NCBI GenBank assembly: GCA_913050205.1 | Contig: CAJXAU010000011.1 | Location: 1-14,835, forward strand | From: an uncultured Verrucomicrobiota bacterium | GTDB taxonomy: Bacteria > Verrucomicrobiota > Verrucomicrobiia > Limisphaerales > UBA1096 | Length of the DNA: 14,835 nucleotides | Direction: 5' to 3' | Shown here: positions 6,797-14,062 of the stretch, one piece after another | Numbering within the stretch: the stretch's first letter is position 1 | Layout of the letters: each line of letters begins with the position of its first letter | The notes under the pieces: model-generated | Databases searched by the model: none | What the model was told of the DNA's origin: nothing | What the model saw: only the letters and a program-made list of their open reading frames with translations | Position numbers and translations under genes: made by a program

Positions 6797-7375
6797 ATGA
6801 CCCATCATTTGACTTCGCCCATTTCTGAGGAGGCCATTCGCGGGCTTAAGGTTGGCGATCAGGTTTTGATTTCCGGGGTGGTGTTTACCGGACGCGATGC
6901 CGTACACAAGTATCTTCACGAGGGAGGGGAGTTGCCCGATGGAGTTAATCTGGAGGGTGGAATCATCTATCACTGCGGCCCAGTTGTGCTGAAAGATGAA
7001 AACGGGGAGTGGAAAGTGGTAGCAGCCGGCCCCACGACGTCCATCCGTGAGGAGCCGTATCAGGGCGGGATCATGAAACAGTTCGGCCTGCGCGGCGTGA
7101 TCGGCAAGGGTGGCATGGCCGACAAAACTCTGGCCGCGTGTAAGGATCACGGGGCCGTTTACCTGCACGCCATCGGGGGGGCGGCACAGGTTCTGGCCGA
7201 GTGCATAGTTCGCGTGCGCGATGTGTACATGCTCGAGGAGTTCGGCTCACCCGAAGCCATTTGGGAGCTGGAGGTTCACGAGTTCCCGGCTGTGGTCACG
7301 ATGGATTCCCACGGCGAATCACTTCACAAAGACGTCCACGCGATGAGCGAGGAGGCTCTGGCTGACCGGCGTTAA
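6797..7375 (+). CDS. Fumarate hydratase class I, beta subunit
   Basis: This 192-residue protein corresponds to the C-terminal domain of single-chain class I fumarases and forms the swivelling half of the active site over the cluster of the alpha subunit. Recognisable family segments are TGRDAVHK (31-38), HCGP (59-62), AGPTTSIRE (77-85), GKGGM (103-107) and DSHGESL (170-176). Translation starts at ATG 6797, 12 bp after the alpha stop, with a weak AGGAA at 6784-6788 overlapping that stop, so the two are surely one operon and probably translated in step. The stop lies 9 bp from the convergent stop of the large LamG gene. Neither fumarase gene contains a copy of the window's palindrome. Confidence 0.93.
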   Translation: MTHHLTSPISEEAIRGLKVGDQVLISGVVFTGRDAVHKYLHEGGELPDGVNLEGGIIYHCGPVVLKDENGEWKVVAAGPTTSIREEPYQGGIMKQFGLRGVIGKGGMADKTLAACKDHGAVYLHAIGGAAQVLAECIVRVRDVYMLEEFGSPEAIWELEVHEFPAVVTMDSHGESLHKDVHAMSEEALADRR

Positions 7376-7384
7376 GTTGGACGG

Positions 7385-10300
7385 TTACGGGTTTACTGCG
7401 CGATAAAACTCGGCTGCCCCGAGGTCGTTCAGATTCAACTGCAGCGGAGCCTCAACATTCTCCCACGGGCCGTTCACACTTGGGGCGGCCTGTAACGTGC
7501 CAACGGTGGCGTTGATTATCAGGACTCCATTTTCCGCTTCGATCGTTACCAGCGGAGCCTCAGCAGGGCCGTCCTGTTTGACCGGTACGGTGAAGTGCAT
7601 ACCCTCCATCTCGTTGTTGCCGGCGTCACGAATACCACTCACCTCAACCTTAACTTCTCTGCCAAGTTCGCCATAAACGATGGCTCTCAGTGAATTCCCA
7701 TCCGCGAGATATTCGACGGATTCGATCGTGCCACCCTCCACCGTCACCGTGCCCGGTTCGGCTTGGCCTTTTGGCCCAACGCGTGTGAACGCTGCGTTGG
7801 CTCCGGCGGCCCAGTTCGCGTCGGTCATGTTGACGAGCGTGCCGTCGAGGTCGTTCCCGGAACGATCCGGCAGCGTGTCGCCGTCCAACTCATCGAATTG
7901 GTAGTAGGCGATCAAGCTGTCCTCATCTCCCTCGAGCGGCTTGTTCATCCATTCCTGCAGTTCCTCCTCGGTGCGGGCGGATTCCCAGATGCGCACTTCG
8001 TCGAGTTGGCCCTTGGTGAATTCAGCGATGCCCATGAATGCGCCAAGGTAGCAGTGCGTATTGATCAGCGGCAGATAGTTCGCCCCGGAATCGCGCTTGG
8101 CCACCAGTTCGCCGTCAAGGTAGCTCTTGAAGCCATCGACCATGTCGACCTCCCAAGTCATGGCGACGTGATGCCACTCACCGTCTGTCGCTTGGCCGAC
8201 CGCAATGCCGTTGGCGGTGCCGCCGTCGGTGGAAATGATGTGTTGGCCGTGCCAGCCGGCGACGAAGTATTGGCCGTCCTGCCAGCGCACTGCGGACTGC
8301 AGTGATTCGCCCTTGAACCAGTACTCCACGGTGACCGCCTCGCCGTCGCTGAAGATTTGCGGAATGTCATCCGGCAGGGCGACGTGTGCGCCCACGCCAT
8401 CGAAAATAAGTGACCCTCCGCTGCCAAGGCTTGGGTTGCGGATGAGATCATCAAAATGGATATCGATGGTAACAGGTAACTGGATGCCTTCCAGTGGCGC
8501 TTGGCCAAACGGAGCGCTGGAGAGGACCCAGCTCCGGTCGTTCATGCCGACCAATGCCCCGTCATGTTTGCCAAGCGTATCCGGCAACACGTTGCCATTG
8601 ATTTCGTCGAATGTGTAGTACGCCAGCAACCGCGACTCATCGCCTGTAAGGGGCTTGTTCATCGTTGCGTTGATCTCCTCCTCGGAGCGCACCACGCGCC
8701 AGATCCGTAGTTCATCGATCTCACCAACCAAGTGCTGCGAGCCGGCGTCGTTGGAGAAGCCAACGTTGATGTGTTTTTGCCAGTTGAAGTTGGAGGATGT
8801 CTTCGAGCCTTGTGCGGCCAATTTGCCATCGACGAACAACTGTTGGCCCTTGGCCTTGCGGCCAAGCGTATGGGCAACGTGATGCCATTGGCCGTCAGCG
8901 AGATTGAGTCCCTCGGTCTGGATGATCTCCGTGTTCCAAGTACGCACCTTGAGGTTTCCGCCGGTGAGAAACAGGTGTCGATCGTGACCACCAGCACCGA
9001 GGTTTTGATCCACTACAGCGTAAAGGCCGGCCTCGGGGTCCTCGGTACGAAACCAGAATTCCACCGTGTAATTGACCTCAGGAATGTTGATCGGAATCGA
9101 GACGTACTGGCCGGTGCCTTTGAAGTCCAACGCGGCACCGCCGCCGGAAACCGGTGTAGGCCGGGTCGCGTGGATATCTGCCACGGTCGGCGGAGTCGTG
9201 TCCTTCACGACCGACAGGACGGCTTCATCGGAGGTCACAGTGACATCGCCCATGCTGATGGTGACGGAGTATTTGGCTCCGTTATCCCCGTCGCCCAATA
9301 CTCCGGGCGTGGTGTAGGTTGCCTTGTTCGCGCCTTCGATCGGTTTGCCATCTCGATTCCATTGAAAAGTCAGCTCCGAGTCAGCGATCGGTTTGCCCGA
9401 GGCCGTAGCGGTGTAGCCGACACGAAACGTGTGATCCCAACCAAGCGTTGCAGTGTTGCTCTGGGGCGGCTCCGTAATGGTGATCACGGTGCCCTTGTAA
9501 ATGAATGGTCCGTAATTCTTGTAGCGAACAAAAGACGTGGCGCCGGCGTGTCTGGCCTGACAGATGCCAAAATAAATCGTGTCGGAAAAAACCAGATTGT
9601 TCACACCCATCTCAATCCAGTCCTGCCCGTTGGCACTGCGGAAAGCGGTGAACCGGTTTCCAGTACGCTTCATGCGCAGCCACAGATCCGGCAGGCCGGG
9701 CACAGCGTCAGTGTCGTAATTGATCACCCCGTGCTTGACCGGGCTGCCGGGCGTGCCGTTGTTGTTCCACCAAAAACAGCCGGCGGAATCCTCGCGACGT
9801 TCGAGCGCAAAATAGCCCTGATTCGAAAGACCGCTTGGCGGCGTGACAAACGCGCCGAGCATCTTGCTGTAATCCTCCAGCGACTCGCGCACCATCAGGC
9901 CGTTTCGAGCCCATGATCCACCGGCGTTTTCGATCTCCGTCACCTGGACCGCCATGTCGAAGTCGCCGGTTTTTTCCTCAAACAAATATGTGAAGTCATC
10001 GGCGTTGGCCCAAATGTCAAACCCGCCAGCGATCACCTCAATCTCTTCGCCGAAATGATGGGCAAACCCATCCGGGGCGAGGTCGCCGATGTTCAAAACC
10101 TGCAGCCCGGTAAACTCGCCTTCGGTTTTGACGTCAGCCAACTTGTTCCCAGCCAGATCCTTCACGTTGCTGACCGACAACACAAACTCGCCCGCGTCGA
10201 GCCCTTCGACCTCGAGCAGGACGCGATCACCTTTGTCAGCGAGAACAGCCGACAGCACATCAGCCCCCTGCAGTGAGTAGTTACCGGCATCCTCAGCGCT

Positions 10301-12547
10301 TTCAACGTCCAGCAATTCACTAAACTGAATGCCGATCTCAACTGATTCTTCCTCTGTCAATAACGCCCCGGTTGAGACGATTTGCGGCGCCGTTTCGTCT
10401 TTCTTAATTTCGACATCGTACGATGCGACCACCAACTCGCCACCAGCTACAGCCAAAATCAGGCGATACGAGTAGTCGTTTCCGAGGCTCAGCGGCGGGA
10501 TGCTCAGGGCGGGGGTGCCGTCGGATGGCACCGGCAGCCAAGGCCCGTTGTCCGTCGATCGTTCCCAAAACCAGACACTGTCCAGAAGGTTTGACTGCAC
10601 GGCCACCTCGAGGATATTCGCCGCGTTTTCAGTTACGGCTATGCTTCCCTCGAGTGGGGCTTCAGCGCCCTCAACCGCCTCTTGAAAGTTCAAATCTTGT
10701 GGCGGAGCAAAGGTCCCGATCATGCCGCCGGAGATCGGTTTGAGCGCACCAGCAGGGATGTTTTCGGCATCCTCATCATGCCGCCAGGCGGCCTCAAACC
10801 AGTCGCCACCACCGCCTTCCTTGTACAGCGCCTCCACGTAGTACCGGGTTCCGGCAACCAATTCGTCGGCCGGGCCGCCGGTCTCCGGTTCGCCTGATTC
10901 CATGAAGCCGCCGCAGCAGTTCAGCTCCTCGGCGACCAACTCCGTGTTTTCCGGTGACTCGTCGCTGCTGACGTAAAGTTGCGATGCGTCGTCGCTGCGG
11001 ATGTGAAACTCGTAAAACCCATCCGTCGGCGGGATGACGTAGCCGCTGATCTTCGCCCCGTAATTGTCTGCGATATTTCCAAATTTTGAAAACGTCGAAA
11101 AAGCGGGGAGATACACCGCCCTGCTCTCAAAACCGGGGACCGTGTCCGGCAGATTGGCGTCTAACTTTTCTGAGTCAAGCAGCTCCTCAACCGTGACCCC
11201 GGGGATGCCGCCAAAGAACTCATACGTCAGGAAGCCGCGGCTGAACACATAGCTGCCAAACGTCACCTCCACTTGGCCGTCGATCGAGTTACCCGCAAGA
11301 TCCTTGCCGCCTTTGATCGAGAGAGTGAACGTTTTACCTGCCCCCATTTCCTCCGTGATCAGGCGCACCGAGGAATTGCCGGCCTCCGTGACTTCCTCAA
11401 TCTCTAGTCCGTCGATGGAGAAATTGCTGTCCTTTGCCGTGGCGTCCATGTTCATCGGCTCGGAAAATGTCACCAGTACATTGCGGAAAGTCGCATCAGC
11501 CGAGGCTCCGACCACCGTTGGCGGCGTGACTTCGTTCGTGACGGTCAGCTTGGCCTTGTCGCTCTCAGTGTCGCCGTCCGGATTACTTACCGTCAAAAAG
11601 TAGATGTCCGCGTCGCCCTTGGCCAAGCGCTCGAACTTCAACTCCGTCGTGTCGGCTCCTGAGATGCCGCCCCCGTTTGTCACGGCGGATTCCACACCCA
11701 ATCGTGCCGATGAGGCAGCCCAGCCGCTCTCGTCGAAGTTCAGTAACGTCCCGTCGAGTGCGTTATCCGTGACATCTTCAAGGGTGTCTCCCTCGACCTG
11801 GTCGAAGCTGAAGTAGGCAAGCAGCCAATCTTCGTCCCCGTTCAGTGGTTGATTCATGCGCTCCTGAATTTCCTCCTGCTCAAGCGCCGCCTCCCAGATG
11901 CGCAACTCGTCGATCTCACCCTTGAGATACTGCGATGCGGCATCGTTTGAGAAACCAATGTTGACGTGTTTTTGCCAGTCGAAGTTCGACGTATCCTTCA
12001 CGCCTTCAATCACAAGTTCGCCGTCTGCGTAGACGAATTGGCCGCCGAGATCCATGCTGATGACATGGGCGATGTGGTGCCACTTGCCATCGGCAAGATT
12101 CAACCCCTCGGACACCTCCACCCCCGGGCCGCTCCATGTCCGGATGCGAACATTCCCGTCGATCAAATGGATGTGCCGGTCATGACCTCCGGCACCCAGA
12201 TTTTGATCCACAACGGAAAAGAGGCCGGCATTCGGGTCCTCCGTGCGAAACCAAAATTCGACCGTGTACTCTGTCTCAGGTACGTCAATCGGCACGGACA
12301 CGTACTGCAATTCCCCCGGAAAACGCAGCGCCCCGCCGCCGCCGTTCGAGCGGAACCAACGGTAGGTGTTCGGTTCGCCGGAGGCTTCCGCCTTGAGGCT
12401 TGCCGAGCTTTCTGCCGGGGCGGAAACATCGCTTGGCTGAGTGGTGATCTTGGCCGGGTCAGCTTGAGTGACCGTTGCCAATGTCAGCCCAAGGCCGAGG
12501 TAACAGACCTTTGCCAAGCGCCGGAAGGAGACGGGGAAAGTTTTCAT
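7385..12547 (-). CDS. Large secreted LamG/PA14/Ig-like multidomain protein (1720 aa)
   Basis: This is a predicted extracellular or cell-surface carbohydrate-binding protein. A signal peptide (residues 1-29, positive start, hydrophobic 15-25, cleavage near TQA) is followed by an Ig-like strip, LamG/concanavalin-like domain 1 (about 73-285), a bacterial Ig-like domain (about 341-430, with FSEPM and DLAGN), a PA14 domain (about 437-605, with RSDDASQLYV), a second Ig-like domain (about 717-815), a LamG/DUF1349-like module (about 825-1018), an immunoglobulin-type domain (about 1025-1115), LamG 2 (about 1138-1350) and LamG 3 (about 1376-1590). No catalytic motif is evident. The tail GTLQAAPSVNGPWENV...FYRA resembles the short C-terminal module seen on many Verrucomicrobiota exported proteins; no LPXTG or PEP-CTERM anchor is present. 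LamG 1 and LamG 2 are close duplicates. The gene is divergent from the sulfatase, hinting at a joint role on sulfated glycans. Confidence 0.88.
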   Translation of the reverse strand: MKTFPVSFRRLAKVCYLGLGLTLATVTQADPAKITTQPSDVSAPAESSASLKAEASGEPNTYRWFRSNGGGGALRFPGELQYVSVPIDVPETEYTVEFWFRTEDPNAGLFSVVDQNLGAGGHDRHIHLIDGNVRIRTWSGPGVEVSEGLNLADGKWHHIAHVISMDLGGQFVYADGELVIEGVKDTSNFDWQKHVNIGFSNDAASQYLKGEIDELRIWEAALEQEEIQERMNQPLNGDEDWLLAYFSFDQVEGDTLEDVTDNALDGTLLNFDESGWAASSARLGVESAVTNGGGISGADTTELKFERLAKGDADIYFLTVSNPDGDTESDKAKLTVTNEVTPPTVVGASADATFRNVLVTFSEPMNMDATAKDSNFSIDGLEIEEVTEAGNSSVRLITEEMGAGKTFTLSIKGGKDLAGNSIDGQVEVTFGSYVFSRGFLTYEFFGGIPGVTVEELLDSEKLDANLPDTVPGFESRAVYLPAFSTFSKFGNIADNYGAKISGYVIPPTDGFYEFHIRSDDASQLYVSSDESPENTELVAEELNCCGGFMESGEPETGGPADELVAGTRYYVEALYKEGGGGDWFEAAWRHDEDAENIPAGALKPISGGMIGTFAPPQDLNFQEAVEGAEAPLEGSIAVTENAANILEVAVQSNLLDSVWFWERSTDNGPWLPVPSDGTPALSIPPLSLGNDYSYRLILAVAGGELVVASYDVEIKKDETAPQIVSTGALLTEEESVEIGIQFSELLDVESAEDAGNYSLQGADVLSAVLADKGDRVLLEVEGLDAGEFVLSVSNVKDLAGNKLADVKTEGEFTGLQVLNIGDLAPDGFAHHFGEEIEVIAGGFDIWANADDFTYLFEEKTGDFDMAVQVTEIENAGGSWARNGLMVRESLEDYSKMLGAFVTPPSGLSNQGYFALERREDSAGCFWWNNNGTPGSPVKHGVINYDTDAVPGLPDLWLRMKRTGNRFTAFRSANGQDWIEMGVNNLVFSDTIYFGICQARHAGATSFVRYKNYGPFIYKGTVITITEPPQSNTATLGWDHTFRVGYTATASGKPIADSELTFQWNRDGKPIEGANKATYTTPGVLGDGDNGAKYSVTISMGDVTVTSDEAVLSVVKDTTPPTVADIHATRPTPVSGGGAALDFKGTGQYVSIPINIPEVNYTVEFWFRTEDPEAGLYAVVDQNLGAGGHDRHLFLTGGNLKVRTWNTEIIQTEGLNLADGQWHHVAHTLGRKAKGQQLFVDGKLAAQGSKTSSNFNWQKHINVGFSNDAGSQHLVGEIDELRIWRVVRSEEEINATMNKPLTGDESRLLAYYTFDEINGNVLPDTLGKHDGALVGMNDRSWVLSSAPFGQAPLEGIQLPVTIDIHFDDLIRNPSLGSGGSLIFDGVGAHVALPDDIPQIFSDGEAVTVEYWFKGESLQSAVRWQDGQYFVAGWHGQHIISTDGGTANGIAVGQATDGEWHHVAMTWEVDMVDGFKSYLDGELVAKRDSGANYLPLINTHCYLGAFMGIAEFTKGQLDEVRIWESARTEEELQEWMNKPLEGDEDSLIAYYQFDELDGDTLPDRSGNDLDGTLVNMTDANWAAGANAAFTRVGPKGQAEPGTVTVEGGTIESVEYLADGNSLRAIVYGELGREVKVEVSGIRDAGNNEMEGMHFTVPVKQDGPAEAPLVTIEAENGVLIINATVGTLQAAPSVNGPWENVEAPLQLNLNDLGAAEFYRAVNP
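8498..8511. repeat. Palindrome, 13 of 14 match
   Basis: Copy with one G-to-A change in the right arm (CCAAACG), in the LamG gene between LamG 2 and LamG 3, read as FGQAP on the minus strand. Confidence 0.8.
8498..9136 (-). repeat. Intragenic duplicate B (LamG 2 segment)
   Basis: This segment encodes residues about 1138-1350 and is a diverged copy of 11693-12331. Shared strings include TVEFWFRTEDP, VVDQNLGAGGHDRH, EGLNLADG, WHH, NVGFSNDA and GEIDELRIW. The DNA itself is visibly similar, for instance around 8990-9110 against 12180-12300, which points to duplication within the gene followed by divergence. Confidence 0.75.
11616..11629. repeat. Palindrome, 13 of 14 match
   Basis: Full 10-bp core with one mismatch in the outer left arm, in the LamG gene, read as RLAKG on the minus strand. 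Confidence 0.85.
11693..12331 (-). repeat. Intragenic duplicate A (LamG 1 segment)
   Basis: This segment encodes residues about 73-285, the partner of the copy at 8498-9136. The third LamG domain (7778-8422) is much more distant and does not belong to this recent pair. Confidence 0.75.
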
Positions 12548-12570
12548 AAGATAAATGGCTTCGAGGCGTA

Positions 12571-12597
12571 ATTATCAATGAGGGCCAATTTTGACAA
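12571..12597 (-). promoter_or_regulatory. Candidate promoter of the LamG gene
   Basis: On the minus strand TTGTCA (12597-12592) and GATAAT (12576-12571) stand 15 bp apart, each one base off the sigma-70 consensus, with the start codon about 24 bases beyond. The spacing is short of the optimal 17. The same bases read on the plus strand give a perfect TTGACA (12591-12596) toward the sulfatase, but the palindrome occupies the place where its -10 box would fall. Confidence 0.35.
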
Positions 12598-12608
12598 GAC
12601 ACAAAGTG

Positions 12609-12622
12609 CGCTTGGCCAAGCG
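12609..12622. repeat. Palindrome, exact copy 5, divergent promoter region
   Basis: Exact copy in the 102-bp gap between the LamG gene and the sulfatase gene, ending 27 bases before the sulfatase ATG and covering the spot expected for the -10 box of the TTGACA at 12591-12596. Confidence 0.95.
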
Positions 12623-12649
12623 AAGTTTTATCGATAGCTTGAGTCGAGT

Positions 12650-14062
12650 ATGCACGGGAAAAAACTGATTTTTTCAATGGCGCTGGGTCTCTTTTGGTTT
12701 GTCTCCACCGGCTTGGCCAAGCCGAACGTCGTCCTCATTTACATCGATGACTACGGGTGGCGCGACGTAGGCTTCAACGGCTCCAAATTTTACGAGACTC
12801 CAAATACAGACCGCATCGCCCGAGAGGGCATGAACTTTCGGAGTGCCTACTCGAACGCTCCAAACTGTGCCCCCAGCCGGGCCTGCCTGATGAGCGGCCT
12901 CTACTCGCCCCGGCACGGTGTCTACACCGTGGCCAATTCAGACCGAGGTAAGGCAGCCCTGCGTAAGATTATCCCGACTAAAAACACGACGGTGCTCGCG
13001 GACGAATTCGTCACCCTCGCCGAGGCACTCAAGACCGGGGGCTACACAACAGCGACGATGGGCAAATGGCATCTCGGCGACGATCCTTCGACACAGGGGT
13101 TCGACGTCAACATCGCCGGGCGCGAATGGGGAAGCCCAAGCGGGGGCGGTTACCATAGCCCGTACAAATATCCCAACCTCGTAAATCGAAAAAAAGGTGA
13201 GTACCTCACAGATCGGCTGGGCGCAGAGGCAGCCCAATTCATCGAGGCCAACAAGGAGCGTCCGTTTTTCCTCTACCTCACCCACTACGCCGTCCACACC
13301 CCGATTCAGGCGAAGCCGGATTTGACCGCCAAGTACGAACAAAAAAAACCGACTGACAAACAGACCAACGCAAAGTACGCCGCGATGATCGAGAGTATGG
13401 ACGACAGCGTCGGCACAGTGCTCGACACGCTTGATCGACTCAAGCTTGCCGAAAACACCATCGTGATTTTTTATGCCGACAACGGCGGCCATGGAGCCGT
13501 GACCTCCAACGCTCCACTGCGAGGTTCAAAGGGCATGCTGTACGAGGGAGGCATTCGGGTGCCGATGGCGGTTCGTTGGCCCGGCGTGGTAAAACCGGGC
13601 ATCACATGTGACGAGCCGGTCATCGGTATCGACCTCTATCCGACGTTGCTTGAGGCCACTCAAACCAAACTTCCGGCCAGAGTGAAGCTCGACGGCACCA
13701 GCTTGATTCCGCTTTTTGGTGATGCCGAGGCGGATTTGTTTCGGCCAGCGATCTACTGGCACTTTCCCGCGTATCTCCAGGGCTACACCAAGCGGCATGG
13801 CCCGTTTCGCACCACGCCTTGCGGGGCCATTCGGATGGGTGACTGGAAACTGATCGAGTATTTTGAGGACGGCACGCTGGAGTTGTACAACCTCGCGGAC
13901 GATCTTGGCGAAGAACAAAACTTGGCCAAGCGCGAGGCCAAGCGAACAAAGAGGATGCACTCGATGCTGAAAGCATGGCGCCGGGCCACGAATGCGCCGA
14001 TTCCGAGTGAGAAAAATCCAAAGTTCGACCCAGCCGCTTACCGGGCGGCATTTAACCGGTAA
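12650..14062 (+). CDS. Exported sulfatase (formylglycine-dependent arylsulfatase family)
   Basis: The enzyme is predicted to hydrolyse sulfate esters, probably on a polysaccharide. The 470-residue protein has a signal peptide (HGKK, then hydrophobic 6-21, cleavage near GLA-K). The sulfatase signature C73-A-P-S-R77 supplies the cysteine that a formylglycine-generating enzyme converts. Metal and sulfate ligands are visible: D33-D34 (YIDDYG), K139 and H141 (GKWHLG), H212/H216, D277-N278 (ADNGG) and K294 (GSKG). The C-terminal subdomain with MGDWKLIEY and ELYNLADD is typical. ATG 12650 gives a complete signal peptide; an internal ATG at 12677 would remove the basic N-region. One palindrome variant sits at the signal cleavage site (GLAKP) and another at 13919-13932 (NLAKRE). 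No maturation enzyme lies in the window. The substrate cannot be told from sequence alone. Confidence 0.95.
   Translation: MHGKKLIFSMALGLFWFVSTGLAKPNVVLIYIDDYGWRDVGFNGSKFYETPNTDRIAREGMNFRSAYSNAPNCAPSRACLMSGLYSPRHGVYTVANSDRGKAALRKIIPTKNTTVLADEFVTLAEALKTGGYTTATMGKWHLGDDPSTQGFDVNIAGREWGSPSGGGYHSPYKYPNLVNRKKGEYLTDRLGAEAAQFIEANKERPFFLYLTHYAVHTPIQAKPDLTAKYEQKKPTDKQTNAKYAAMIESMDDSVGTVLDTLDRLKLAENTIVIFYADNGGHGAVTSNAPLRGSKGMLYEGGIRVPMAVRWPGVVKPGITCDEPVIGIDLYPTLLEATQTKLPARVKLDGTSLIPLFGDAEADLFRPAIYWHFPAYLQGYTKRHGPFRTTPCGAIRMGDWKLIEYFEDGTLELYNLADDLGEEQNLAKREAKRTKRMHSMLKAWRRATNAPIPSEKNPKFDPAAYRAAFNR
12709..12724. repeat. Palindrome variant GGCTTGGCCAAGCC, symmetric
   Basis: Both outer bases are changed in a matching way, so the site remains a perfect palindrome, extended to 16 bp. 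It encodes GLAKP at the predicted signal-peptide cleavage site of the sulfatase. Confidence 0.85.
13919..13944. repeat. Palindrome core plus second half-site
   Basis: Core CTTGGCCAAG at 13921-13930 with a good right arm, then GAGGCCAAGCG to 13944. In the sulfatase it is read as LAKREAKR. Confidence 0.8.

Noticed and set aside
8732..9916. A 394-codon plus-strand frame opposite the LamG gene
   Set aside because: The minus-strand LamG frame has clear domains throughout this interval. The plus-strand product shows none and its start has no ribosome binding site.
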